Shown: positions 10,976-22,066, counted from the first letter of the stretch. The stretch is DNA of 64,000 nucleotides from Arachis hypogaea (GCF_003086295.3 NC_092048.1:106966276-107030275); one strand, 5' to 3'. Numbers and translations are program-made. The notes: generated by a model not told the origin, from the sequence alone.

Positions 10976-10993
10976 GGTGGGTTGTCTCCCACC
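10976..10993 (-). promoter_or_regulatory. Conserved post-ORF1 hairpin, H second copy
   Basis: On the minus strand GGTGGGAGACAACCCACC forms a 6-bp stem with the loop AGACAA, about 50 bases after the ORF1 stop. The same element occurs at 16047-16064, 30111-30128, 42929-42946 and 49964-49981 with compensatory stem changes. Confidence 0.75.
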
Positions 10994-11042
10994 TAGCACT
11001 TTTAGTTAAAGTCCTTAAGTTGGACATTTGGTGAGCTCCTTG

Positions 11043-12596
11043 TCATGGCGGCTTGTGCTTAAACTCATCCAGGAATCTCCACCAATGTTTGTAATTCCAA
11101 TGGCCTCCGGGATCACAAACTAGGCGCAGAAAGCCTTTAAGCAGGTTAAAATAAGTGACAAGGCCCCAAGAGTGTTGATTTCTAGACTGAATTTTGGGGT
11201 CCCAGACTTTGCTTTTACACCCGTCTTCTTGTTGATCATCATGATTCCATCCGGGTAGCAAGCAATCTGAATTCTCACTAAAGTAGCCAACCAACTTCCT
11301 AGACCCATTCAGTTGAGCTTTACACCAACCTTTGCATTTAAACTTAAAGCTTCCAACCATAATGAACCTTGTAGGACAATTCTTACCACTGACCATCTTC
11401 CTCTTACTCTTAATGCCACAAAGAGCTCTAAGTTGACCATCCATCTCTAGTAGCCCATATTCAAGTAGAAAAGTAAAGGTCAAGGATGATAATTTTACCC
11501 ACTTGAATGTTGTGTTGGACGGTAATGGCCTTGGGGGAGGTGTCTCTAATGAACTTGCAAGCTCCACTTCCTTGTACTCTTCTTTGACATCTTCCACCTC
11601 TTTGCAAGCTTCTTCAATTTCAACCTCTTCCTCTTGGTAGCTTTCTTCCAAATCAAACTCTTCTTTATGGCTTACCAAGGGCATGGGAGGTTATGCTTCC
11701 TCTTCTTTAATCTCCATCTCTTGATCAACCTCTGCAAAATCTTCAACCATGATATGCCTTGAAGGTTGTACACCCTCTTCAACATCAAATTCAAACTTCT
11801 CGGCGGAATCCTGTATAGTTCTCGATTCCCATGGAGGTTCAGCATCTCCTAAATCTTCAACCATTTTTTTCTCTGCAACTATTATGGCTTCCTCCACTTG
11901 TTCCAATACAAAGCTATGTTCCTCATTGTCCACTGAAGTTTCTAGTGTCTCCTTCATGCTATGCTCTTCTTTTGATTTTCCACATGCAGCCATGGGAGTA
12001 CTTTGAGTACTCAGATGTTGAGAAGCTAATTTATTTACTATCTCGGTTAAGGCAGTCGCGAGTTCCAGTACATCCCTTTGCATCTTCGCTTGCCCTTGAA
12101 GAAGACCACGAAGGATGTCATCCATTGGAGATTAGGGTGGATATGAGGGTTCATTATTTTGGAGAAAGGGTTCATAATAGGAAGGTGGTTCTTCTTGATA
12201 AGGATATGGAGATGGTGAATATTGAGGTGGTGGTTCTGGGTGTGGTTCATATGGTGGTTGGTGTGGTGGATATAGGTTAGGGTCATATGGTGGTGTTTGG
12301 TGGTAAGGGACTTGTGAGTATGGTGGTTCAAAATTACGTGGAGGAGGAGGTTCATAGGTATTTTGTGGTGGGTGTTGATTGTCACGAAAAGGTCCACCAT
12401 AACCATTGTCTTGGTGCGCATCATAGAATGGTTATTGATAGTGCCTTGGAGGTGGTTGTCGCCAAGAGGGTTGATCAAATTCTTGTGGCTCCTCCCATCT
12501 TTGATTGTCCCATCCATGACCCAAGCTTTCATTGTAATTTCCTCTTCCTGTAACATGATTGTAACCAAACTCATAGCCAAAGGGGTGAGAATTCAT
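11043..12596 (-). pseudogene. ORF1 of array H, second copy, three in-frame stops
   Basis: The frame opens at the ATG at 12596 and stays open over 518 codons apart from three TAA codons (12432-12434, 12132-12134, 11691-11693). No frameshift is needed. It ends with a natural stop after a conserved C-terminus (HWWRFLDEFKHKPP). Order of regions: Pro/Gln/His-rich N-terminus, acidic centre with EEEVEIEEACKEVE, then a Cys/Trp/Lys-rich C-terminal 120 residues. This copy shows what the full-length C-terminus looks like, which A and G have partly lost. Function is unknown and no known domain is recognised. Confidence 0.75.
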
Positions 12597-12891
12597 AGTA
12601 GCTAATAAAAATTAAAAATAAAAATAAATAAACACGCAAAGGAAAATAAAATAAAATAAAATAAAATAAGAGAAAAGATTTGAAATTTGAAAATTGAATT
12701 TGAAATAAGATAAGATAAGATTTTTGAAAAAGATACGATTTTTTTGAAAAAAATTGGATTTTGAAATTTAAAGCTAAGATAAGATAAGATAAAAAAAAAT
12801 TTAAAATTAAAAATCTAAATTTTTTTTTCGAAAAAATCAATTTAAAAGCAAATATTTACAATAACCAATAATAAGGCACACGTTTGCAATT
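12597..12891 (-). other. AT-rich leader between PBS and ORF1 (H second copy)
   Basis: On the minus strand this starts with a GCCTTATTATTGGTTATTG motif found after the PBS of A, G, F and H, then A/T simple sequence. It is shorter than the leader of the first H copy (17740-18389). No ORF is seen. Confidence 0.6.
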
Positions 12892-12908
12892 CCCCGGCAA
12901 CATCGCCA
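12892..12908 (-). promoter_or_regulatory. Primer-binding site, tRNA-Asp type, mutated
   Basis: The minus strand reads TGGCGATGTTGCCGGGG, two changes from the consensus TGGCGCCGTTGCCGGGG. Confidence 0.8.
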
Positions 12909-12911
12909 TTT

Positions 12912-14351
12912 TGAAAGAGCAAAACCCTCACGCGATCTAGAATTTTTACAAATAAATTCCCGTTGCAAGTATAGCTTCTAGACCGACAAGAATTCCTTTC
13001 TTACAAAAGTTTGGTTGTCACAAGTAACAAACCCAATAAAATTTATAAACCGAAGTATTTAAACCTCGGGTCGTCTTCTCAAGAAATTGCAGGGAAGTAT
13101 GATTTATTATTGGTTATGGAAAACAATATTTTTGGGTTTTGAAAAGGGTTTGAACAAGAGAAATAAATTGCAGGAATTAGTAAATCAATAACTAAGAAAA
13201 CTCTTGGCAAGGTATGAAAATTTGGAAGTCCTATCCTAGTTATCCTTATCGATGGTGATGAGAATTGAGTTTTAATCCCACTTAGTTAACCTTTACTAAA
13301 GCAAAGGAAAGTCAAGTGGACTAATTAGTTTGATCTTCAGGTCCTAGCCAATTCCTAAGAAAGGACTAGAGTTATTGGAATTCAATTCAATTAGCAAAAA
13401 TAATAATTATCAATCACGATGAGTTTGATAACTCAAGAGTCTCCAATCAATCAACGAAAGCCAAGATTATAAAGAGCTAAATAAAAATCATAAATATGAA
13501 ATATCTCAATTGCATTAATAAAAGAAAATCAATCTAAACATAAAGAGTTCATAAGCCAATTTGGCAACATAAGTCAGATACGAATGAAAGCATTAGAATA
13601 AATAAAAATATAAAAGGAATATTGAACCTGATAAAGAGTTGAAATCCTAAATCCTTTAAGAGGAATTCTAATCCTAAAACCTAAGAGAGAGGAGAGAACC
13701 TCTCTCTCTAAAAACTACATATAAATTATGAAAAGTGAATAATGGAAGACCTCCTAATGAATGGATGCATTCTCCCACTTTATAGCCTCTAATCTGTGTT
13801 CTCTGGGCTGAAAACTGGGTCAAAAACAGGCCAAAAATTGCCCCCAACGATTTCTGGTACGTACAGGTCGCGGGAAAGTGACGCGGAGGCGTCGTCTACG
13901 CGTTTGCATTGCCTGGCTTTGGGGCAGCTATGAAAAATTATATATTGTTGTGAAGCCCCAGACATTAGCTTTCCAACGCAACTGAAACCATGTCATTTGG
14001 ACCTCTGTAGCTCAAGTTATGACCGTTTGAGTGCGAAGAGGTCAGGTTGGACAGCTTAGCAATTTCTTTAACTTCTTGTATTCCTTCCACTTTTGCATGC
14101 TTCCTTTCCATCCTCTGAGTTATTCCTGTCCTGTAATCTTTGAAATCACTTAACACACATATCAAGGCATCGAATGGTAATAAGAGAAGATTAATATTAG
14201 CAAATATAAGTCCAAAGAAGCATGTTTTCAATCATAGCACAAAATCAGGAAGGAGAATGTAAAACATGCATTTTGTATGAACAAGTGTATGAAAGATTGA
14301 TAAAATCCGCTCAATTGAGCACAAGATAAACCATAAAATAGTGGTTTATCA
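12912..14351 (-). repeat. Internal LTR of array H, flanked by both PPT and PBS
   Basis: On the minus strand it runs from TGATAAACCACT (14351) to CTTTCA (12912), 1440 bp. One side carries a polypurine tract and the other a PBS, so it serves as the 3' LTR of one unit and the 5' LTR of the next. That is the signature of head-to-tail tandem elements. It has few ACGCG palindromes (about 13879-13905). Confidence 0.9.
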
Positions 14352-14369
14352 ACCTCCCCACACTTAAAC
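14352..14369 (-). promoter_or_regulatory. Polypurine tract, array H
   Basis: The minus strand reads GTTTAAGTGTGGGGAGGT immediately before the LTR start TGATAAACC. It matches the tracts at 22049-22066, 39692-39709 and 60593-60610. Confidence 0.85.
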
Positions 14370-15930
14370 AATAGCATGTCCTCATGCTAAGCTCAAGAGA
14401 AGCTATAAGGGAGTAAAGAGGAATGGTAAAATGTATGAAATGCAACTAGGGGTATACATGGCCCGGCCCGACCCAAAGATCCGGCCCGGTCCCAAATACT
14501 TTAGGAGCTAATTTGATGTGATTTCATCGGGTCTAGGGCCGGGTATGGGTCTCAAAAGTAGACCCGGTCATTATTTCGGGTCGGGTCCGGGCCATAGCTC
14601 GGGTCACCCGAAATCGGCCCGGTGGCCCGGTCATCATACACAATTAATATTTTGTGTTATTAGTGATGGATGATGGCTATTATTATGTGAAATTTAAGTA
14701 TTATAAACCTTAATATTTTGTGTTATTAGTCATTATATATAAGACTATAAGTTAATATTTTATGTTTAAAATGCATAAGACTTTAGACTAATGCATAATC
14801 TTGTGTTATTTGTATTGATTTAAATATTTGGTGTTATTAGGCAATATTAGTATTGATTATGGTTATACTTTAATTTTAGAGAAGAGTTAGTTCTTATTAT
14901 ATTTTTCTAAGTGAATTTTACCATGTCAAATAATGGTTGGAGTCTTGGAAATTTGGATATTTTTACATGCTAACTTACAAGAAGGTATCAAGGTAATATA
15001 ATGTTAACGACCCAGTTTTCACCCAGTTTTTACCCGGTATAATCGTGGCCCGAAAGTGTATAGGTTTCATCGGGTCTAGGGTCGGGTTCAGGTCTAACAA
15101 ATAGGCCCGGTATATATTTCGGGCCGGGTCTGGGTCACATCAAACCCGGTTTCACCCGACCCATGCACACCCCTAAATGCAACTACATGCTAAGATGTTT
15201 CTAGCTACTTGGTTAAAATTAAATAAGCTCTTCAAGATAAATATAAATCAGATTTCACTAATTCAAATTATATAGTAAAAGACAAGTAAACTTGTAAGAA
15301 GACAGCCCATGAAAGCAAGGAACATAGAATCAAGCATTGAACCCTCACTGGTAGTGTATATCACTCTAACTCTCAAGTGTCTAGGGTCAATCACTCTAGT
15401 CTTCTCTAGTCATGCTTTCTAAAACTTTGTTCTTCATCTAACCAATCAACAATTATTTAATGCACCAATGCAAACATCATGAGGTCTTTTCAAGGTTGTA
15501 ATGGGGCTAAGGTAAGGATGAGGATATATGCATGACCAAGTGAGCTATAAATTGAATCTTTGAGTAACCTAAACTATCACCTAACATACATACACTCTAT
15601 ATAACTATAGAATCACGCCTAGCTACCCATAATTTTCCCACTTTTGCATATTTCACATACTCATGTATCAACTTTTCTCTTAACTTTATCACATATGCAT
15701 TGATTTTTCATTAACTTAACATTGGGGTTATTTTGTCCCCTTATTTATTTACTTATTTATTGAATATTTTTTTTTGGATTTTTTTTCTTTTTATTTTTTT
15801 TAAATAGAAAAATAAACATAACTTATCAAAGCACATGGATTTTTAATTTTTCTAGTCTCACATGAGTAGGTACCCAAATTCCCAATATTTTATCAAATTA
15901 AAAACATAACATATTTCTTTATTAACCCAT
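14370..15930 (-). other. 3' UTR of the first H unit (interrupted by a hAT-like element)
   Basis: This noncoding stretch matches, on the opposite strand, 20600-22040 of A. The shared landmarks include TAGCATGAGGACATGCTA just before the PPT and a segment about GTTAGGTGA..ATAT. Near 15930 it is joined directly to the post-ORF1 region, so repeats, leader and ORF2 are missing from this unit. Confidence 0.7.
14447..15175. mobile_element. hAT-like non-autonomous DNA transposon, 729 bp
   Basis: It has terminal inverted repeats TAGGGGTATACATGG and, reversed from the other end, TAGGGGTGTGCATGG (two mismatches in 15). The 8-bp TSD AATGCAAC is at 14439-14446 and 15176-15183. Both ends contain GGCCCGG/GGGTCGGG-rich subterminal sequence and the centre is AT-rich with no transposase ORF. 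An 8-bp duplication is typical of hAT elements. Confidence 0.85.
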
Positions 15931-16046
15931 GCAGAATGCAGTATGCAGATGTTATGAATAATTCCAGGTTTAATGAAATAAAATAAAATTCAAAAACAAA
16001 CAAAACTAAATAAAATTATAGTTGAAAAAAGGAACGATCATACCAT

Positions 16047-16064
16047 GGTGGGTTGTCTCCTACC
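16047..16064 (-). promoter_or_regulatory. Conserved post-ORF1 hairpin, H first copy
   Basis: The minus strand reads GGTAGGAGACAACCCACC. The loop AGACAA is kept and one stem pair is mismatched (A opposite C). It lies about 50 bases after the ORF1 stop. Confidence 0.7.
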
Positions 16065-16113
16065 TAGCACTTTTAGTTAAAGTCCTTAAGTTGGACATTT
16101 GGTGAGCTCCTTG

Positions 16114-17739
16114 TCATGGCGACTTGTGCTTGAACTCATCCAAGAATCTCCACCAATGTTTGTAATTCCAATGGCCTCCGGGATCCCAAACTAGGCACAG
16201 AAAGCCTTCAAGCAAGGTAAAGCAAGTGACAAAGCCCCAAGAGTGTTGATTTCTAGACTGAATTCCGGGGTCCTAGACCTTGCCTTTGCACCCGTCTTCT
16301 TGTTGATCATCATGATTCCATCCGGGTGGCACGCAATTGAAATTCTCACTGAGACATCCAAACAGCTTCCTAGACCCATTCAATTGAGATTTGCACCAAC
16401 CCTTGTACTTCAATTTGGAGCAGGCAACCATATTGAACTTTGCATGACAACTCTTACCACTAACCATCTTCCTCTTACTCTTAACTCCACAAAGAGCTCT
16501 AAGCTGACCATCTGTCTCAAGTAAACCATATTTAAGTGGAATGAGAAAGTTAAGAGATATGAATTTTACCCACTTGAATGTTGTGAAGGATGATGGTGAC
16601 TTAGGTGGAGAGGTCTCCAGCAGCTTTGGCAAAGTGATATCAAGCTCCTCTCCGTTATGTTCTTTCTTGACAACTTCCACCTCCTTGCAAGCTTCTTCAG
16701 TTTCAACCTCTTCCTCTTGGTAGCTTTCTTCCAATTCGATCTCTTCTTCATTGTTCACCAAAGGCATGGGAGGTTGTGCTTCTTCTTCTTCAATCTCCAT
16801 GTCAAGTCCAATGGGAGAGGATTCAAATATAGATAAAAATTCATCAATGATTGAATCCATCTCTTGATCATCCCCTTCAAAGTCTTCAACCATGATATGC
16901 CTTGGAGGTTGTACACCCTCCTCAACAACAAATTCAAACTCCTTAGAAGGGGCTCTATAACTGGGCTTTCCCATGGACGTTCCACATCTCCTAAGTCTTC
17001 GACCACTTCTTCTTCTTCAATGATTATGGCTTCCTCCAATTGTTCCAATACAAATTCATGCTGCTCACTGTCCACCGGAGTTTCTAGCTTCTCCTTCATA
17101 CTGTGTTCTTCAGTAGATTCTCCACATGAAGCCGTGGGAGTTCCTTGAGTATCCGAACGTTGGGAAGCTAATCGATTTAGTAACTCGCCTAAGGCGGCCG
17201 CGAAATTTAGCACACTCTTTTTCATCTCTTCTTGCCCTTGAAGCATAGCACTAAGGGCGTTGTTATCCAATGGAGGTTGGGGTGGATAGGAGGGTTCATT
17301 ATTTTGGAGAAAGGGTTCATAATAGGAAGGTGGTTCTTCTTGATAAGGATATGGAGATGGTGAATATTGAGGTGGTGGTTCTCGGTGTGGTTCATATGGT
17401 GGTTGGTGTGGTGGATACAGGTTAGGGTCATATGGTGGTGTTTGGTGGTAAGGGGCTTGTGAGTATGGTGGTTCAAAGTTGTGTTGAGGAGATGGTTCAT
17501 AAGCATATGGCGGGACTTGTTGGTAACTACAAGGGGGTCCACCATAGTCATCATTTTGGTATGCATCACAGAATGGTTGTTGGTATGCATTGGAGGGGGT
17601 TGTTGCCAAGAGGGTTGATCAAATCCTTGTGGCTCCTCCCATCTTTGATTCTTCCAACCTTGATGCCTATTTTCATTATAGTTTCCATTCCTTACAACAA
17701 CATTGGAACCAAACTTAAAGCGATGGGGTGAGAACTCAT
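16114..17739 (-). pseudogene. ORF1 of array H, first copy, frameshifted
   Basis: The start codon at 17739 is conserved, but a one-base loss within the first ten codons breaks the frame. A long frame with the Pro/Gln-rich part follows (about 17609-16960). A second shift near 16960 leads to the acidic and C-terminal part, with a TAG at 16273-16275, and the natural TGA is at 16114-16116. The order of regions is as in the other ORF1 copies. Its centre (residues about DEFLSIFESSPIGLDMEIEEEE) contains extra residues not seen in the 11043-12596 copy. Function is unknown. Confidence 0.72.
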
Positions 17740-18389
17740 AATAGCAAATAAAAATTAAAAACGAAAATAAAAAACAAATTTAAATTAAAAGTTATTGAAA
17801 TTTAAATTTTAAATTTGAAAATTAAATTTTGAATTTTAAATTTTTAATTTTGAATTTTAAATTTTGAAAAAGCCAACAATATAAGATAAAGATTTGAAAA
17901 AGATTTAAATTTTAAAAAAAATTATGTTTTTTAAATTTAAATTTTGAAATTAGATAAGATAAGATTTTGAAAAAGATATGATTTTTGAAAAAGATTTGAA
18001 TTTTGAAATTTAAAACTAAGATAAGATAAGATAAAAATTTAAAAAAAAATCTGAATTTTTTTAATGCAAATTTCGAAAATTTAATTAAAATAGAGAGAAA
18101 AGATATTTTTGAGTTAAATGAGGAAAGAGAAAAACAATAAAATGACACCAAACTTAAAATTTTTAGATCAAAACGAAGAAAACAGCTAAGAACAACTTGA
18201 AGGTCAAGATGAATACGAAGAACAACTTGAAGATCAAGATGAACAGCAAGAACAAATTTTTGAAAAATTTTTAATAACTAAATAAAAGCCAATAACCTTT
18301 TAATTTACGAAAAAGCAAAAATAAAGACAAATAAACAAGCAAAAAGCAAATATTTATAATAACCAATAATAAGGCACACGTTTGCAATT
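17740..18389 (-). other. Long leader of the first H unit, shared with elements C and D
   Basis: AT-rich simple sequence in which ordered motifs can be seen on the minus strand: TTCATCTTGATCTTCAAG repeats, TTTTGATCTAAAA, AAGTTTGGTGTC, then TGTTTTTCTCT and ATATCTTTTC. The same order occurs after the PBS of C (26470-26860) and D (55440-55640, minus). No ORF is seen. A packaging or dimerisation role is a guess. Confidence 0.6.
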
Positions 18390-18406
18390 CCCCGGCAACG
18401 GCGCCA
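18390..18406 (-). promoter_or_regulatory. Primer-binding site, tRNA-Asp type
   Basis: The minus strand reads TGGCGCCGTTGCCGGGG, a perfect match to the complement of the tRNA-Asp(GTC) 3' end, three bases from the LTR end. Confidence 0.92.
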
Positions 18407-18409
18407 TTT

Positions 18410-19878
18410 TGAAAGAGCGAAACCCTCGCGCGATCTAGAATTTTCACAAATAAATTCCCGTTGCAAGTATAGCTTCTAGACCGACAAGAATTCCTTTCTT
18501 ATAAAAGTTTGGTTGTCACAAGTAACAAACCCAATAAAATTTATAAACCGAAGTATTTAAACCTCGGGTCGTCTTCTCAAGGAATTGCAGGGAAGTATGA
18601 TTTATTATTGGTTATGGAAAACAATATTTTTGGGTTTTGAAAAGCATTTGAACAAGAGAAATAAATTGCAGGAATTAGTAAATCAATAACTAAGAAAACT
18701 CTTGACAAGGTATGAAAATTTGGAAGTCCTATCCTAGTTATCCTTATCGATGGTGATGAGAATTGAGTTTTAATCCCACTTAGTTAACCTTTACTAAAGC
18801 AAAGGAAAGTCAAGTGGACTGATTAGTTTGATCTTCAGGTCCTAGCCGATTCCTAAGAAAGGACTAGAGTTATTGAAATTCAATTCAATTAGCAAAAATA
18901 ACAATTATCAATCACGATGAGTTTGATAACTCAAGAGTATCCAATCAATCAAAGAAAGCCAAGATTATAAAGAGCTAAATAAAAATCATAAATATGAAAT
19001 ACCTCAATTGCATTAAGAAAAGAAAATCAATCTGAACATAAAGAGTTCATAAGCCAATTTGGCAACATAAGTCAGATACGAATGAAAGCATTAGAATAAA
19101 TAAAAATATAAAAGGAATATTGAACCTGATAAAGAGTTGAAATCCTAAATCCTTTAAGAGGAATCCTAATCCTAAAACCTAAGAGAGAGGAGAGAACCTC
19201 TCTCTCTAAAAACTACATCTAAATTATGAAAAATGAATAATGGAAGACCTCCTAATGAATGGATGCATTCCCCCACTTTATAGCCTCTAATCTGTGTTCT
19301 CTGGGACAAAAACTGGGTCAAAAATAGGCCAAAAATCGCCCCCAACGATTTCTGGTACGTACAGGTCGCGGGAAAGTGACGCGGAGGCGTCGTCCATGCG
19401 TTCGCGCGGATTGGGTTTTTGCCAGGTCACGCGTCCGCGTGATCCACGCGTTTGTGTCGCTTGGCTTCGGGGAAGCTATGACAAATTATATATCGTTGCG
19501 AAGCCCCGGACGTTAGATTTCCACCGCAACTAGAACCATCTCATTTGGACCTCTGTAGCTCAAGTTATGACCGTTTGAGTGCGAAGAGGTCAGGCTGGAC
19601 AGCTTAGCAATTTCTTCAACTTCTTGTATTCCTTCCACTTTTGCATGCTTCCTTTCCATCCTCTGAGTCATTCCTGCCCTGTAATCTCTGAAATCACTTA
19701 ACACACATATCAAGGCATCGAATGGTAATAAGAGAAGATTAATATTAGCAAATATAAGTCAAAAGAAGCATGTTTTCAATCATAGCACAAAATCAGGAAG
19801 GAGAATGTAAAACATGCATTTTGTATGAACAAGTGTATGAAAGATTGATAAAATCCGCTCAATTGAGGACAAGATAAA
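18410..19878 (-). repeat. Outer (5') LTR of array H, missing its first ~20 bp
   Basis: On the minus strand it ends CTCTTTCA at 18410 and is colinear with 12912-14351 up to the TTTATCTTG motif. The first 20 or so bases (TGATAAACC and a short A/T stretch) are absent and the sequence joins the ORF2 of A. It carries a few ACGCG palindromes (19378-19460). Confidence 0.85.
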
Positions 19879-19883
19879 CCACT

Positions 19884-20321
19884 GTTGCACCAGCCTCATC
19901 CACTGCACATCCACCTGCTCCTGAGCCCGTTTATCATTTGGTGCATCGCCTCTTTGCCCGCCTGGATCATATGGAACGCCGCCACAAGCGGCGCTATGAG
20001 CACCTTAAGTTGATGATCCGTTCCGGCAGCGACATCCTCTCCGATCCCGACACCCCTTCTGATACATCTGAGGTGGAGGCGGATGATCATGAGGAGGAGA
20101 CACATGCCCAGGCTGAGCAGGCAGGACCCGAGCAGGCTGCGCCACAGCATGAGGAGCCACACCAGATCCAGGCCGCAGATCCGGCGTTTCCTCTCCAGTC
20201 AGAGCCTCCACTGCAGCAGACAGATCCTCCTACACTTATCCAGTCTGTAGACCTTCAGGCCACCACTGAGACTCCAGCAGCCCATCCTTCCGGTGATGAC
20301 CCTTCTTCACACCTAGCTTGA
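19884..20321 (+). CDS. ORF2 of element A, C-terminal part
   Basis: It continues in the same frame as 8572-9570. It starts with a Pro/Ala/Ser/Thr-rich linker, then YHLVHRLFARLDHMERRHKR, a basic, probably helical segment, and then an acidic tail (DDHEEETHAQAEQ). The stop is at 20319-20321. The G copies of this part share a TGA that is absent here, so this is the better-preserved C-terminus in the window. Combined ORF2 length in A is about 478 codons without a nonsense codon. Function is unknown. Confidence 0.7.
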   Translation, partial: VAPASSTAHPPAPEPVYHLVHRLFARLDHMERRHKRRYEHLKLMIRSGSDILSDPDTPSDTSEVEADDHEEETHAQAEQAGPEQAAPQHEEPHQIQAADPAFPLQSEPPLQQTDPPTLIQSVDLQATTETPAAHPSGDDPSSHLA

Positions 20322-20335
20322 TCCTCGATGCTATC

Positions 20336-20353
20336 TTTTAAGTGTGGGGAGGT
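20336..20353 (+). promoter_or_regulatory. Internal polypurine-tract-like copy after ORF2
   Basis: TTTTAAGTGTGGGGAGGT lies 15 bases after the ORF2 stop. It is almost identical to the true PPT at 22049-22066 but is followed by CGCCATCC instead of an LTR. G has the same at 58893-58911. Confidence 0.75.
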
Positions 20354-22048
20354 CGCCATCCCTGGCTTATCTTTTTGGTGAACCACTACAGACTCTTCTA
20401 TCTTATTTTGTTTATTTTTCTGTATTTTTATTTTTATTTTTATTTTTCAGTACTTGCACATTGTTCTTTTGCTGTATTTTTACTTTATTTCCGCATTTTG
20501 CACTTTAGTTTATATCTTAGACATTTAGTTTAGTTTGCAATTCTAAACTTATTAGTTATAGAATATGTGGATTACTTAGTATAGTTTACCCTTTTAGCAT
20601 ATAATAGTTTGATTTAATTGAAAATAAAAAGAAGTAAACTAGAAACTTTAACAGAATCAAACATCCATACACCTTGTATATATAGCATTGCATGTTAGTT
20701 AGTTAACAATATTTCTTCAAGGAGGAACACTAAGATTTTAAGGGCCACCCTAAGATTTACATTGAGAATAATGGGAACTCTTGATTTCTACTTGCATGAC
20801 ATACATAACTGATATATGGTTTTTGAGTCAAAAGAACACATAGCCTGTGAGTTTTGAGCTTAATTGTATGGTTACATTCAAACCATAAATTTCATTCATG
20901 TGTGTTTTTCCCTTCTTTTTCATTCTGGTGTTCTTTACTTTGTTTTAATCTATATGTCCAATATAGAATATAGATACATACCAAGAGATGATTGAGGCCA
21001 TCGTTTGAATTTTTCCTCACTTATCCCAATTTAGCCTACCTTTTACATCACCCTTGTTAGCCCTCTTGAGCTTTTTAATCCCCTCTTGTTCTATAACCAC
21101 ATTACTAGCCTTAAGCAGAAAAACAAATTAAAATTAACCCAAGTGAATCCTTGATTAACTTAAGATAGATATTGTGTACAATTTAAATGTGGGGAATTTT
21201 ATGGGAACATGGAATGATAGAAAAAGTGGAAAATTAAAATTGAATAAGTTATTTGAAAATTTGGGAAGCATGCTCATGTGAATTCAAATTAATTAAATTA
21301 CCATGTACATTCAATTTTTTTTATATTTTAGTAATTAAATAAGGGGATACAAAAATTACCCCCAATACAAAATAAAAGAATCAATGCATATGTGACAAAA
21401 TTTAAAAGATACATGAGCATGTAACACAAAAGTGGGAAGAAGTTTGGGTAGCTAGGTAAAGCACTTTAAAATTATATAAAGTATGTATATGTTAGGTGAA
21501 ATCTTAGACTAATCAAGCATTCACTTTGTTAGCTCACTTAGCCTTATATGTATACCCTTACCTTTACCTTGGCCCCATTACAACCTTGAAAAAGACCTCA
21601 TGATTTTTGTATGTCTGTATTCAATATTTGTTGATTGGTTAGATGAAGAACAAAGTTTTAGAAAGCAAGGATAGAAAAAGAATAGAGTGATTAACCCAAT
21701 AAACACTGAGTGACTAGAGAGTAAACACAAAAATTCAGTGAGGGTTCAATAGCTCATTCCCATATATCTATGTTTAAATTGTTAATTGTCTTGCAAGTTT
21801 GTGAAAAAAATTTAACCCAACTCAATTGTGAACATGTTTTAATTTGGTTTGGCCTTACTTGTACATATATGATTCCTTGAAAATATGAAATAAACTAACC
21901 GCATGTAAGCTTTATATATACATAGGTGGATAATAATTAGAATTTCATGATTCATTTAGGTAGTTGCATTTAGAATAGATTGCATTGCATGAAATTCCAC
22001 CACTTTGCCTTACTCTTTCTCTTGGATTTAGCATGAGGACATGCTAAT
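20354..22048 (+). other. 3' UTR of element A
   Basis: This is 1.7 kb of AT-rich noncoding sequence. It ends with the conserved TAGCATGAGGACATGCTA palindrome (22030-22047) just ahead of the PPT. Colinear copies are 58912-60592, 36120-39691 (interrupted) and 14370-15930 (minus). Confidence 0.75.
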
Positions 22049-22066
22049 GTTTAAGTATGGGGAGGT
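22049..22066 (+). promoter_or_regulatory. Polypurine tract of element A
   Basis: GTTTAAGTATGGGGAGGT lies directly before the 3' LTR start, the expected site for plus-strand priming. Confidence 0.88.

Larger units (their letters stand above)
9571..19878 (-). mobile_element. Array H: minus-strand tandem of non-autonomous elements inserted in ORF2 of A
   Basis: In sense order it runs LTR (19878-18410), PBS, ORF1, deletion junction near 15930, 3' UTR, PPT, LTR (14351-12912), PBS, second ORF1, palindromic repeats, and the first codons of an ORF2 that stop at 9571. CCACT occurs at both flanks (9566-9570 and 19879-19883). Ignoring the insert and one CCACT restores the ORF2 frame of A, so this is an insertion without target loss. 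Neither end is a canonical TG/CA terminus: the outer LTR lacks about 20 bp and the other end is inside ORF2. Confidence 0.75.
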
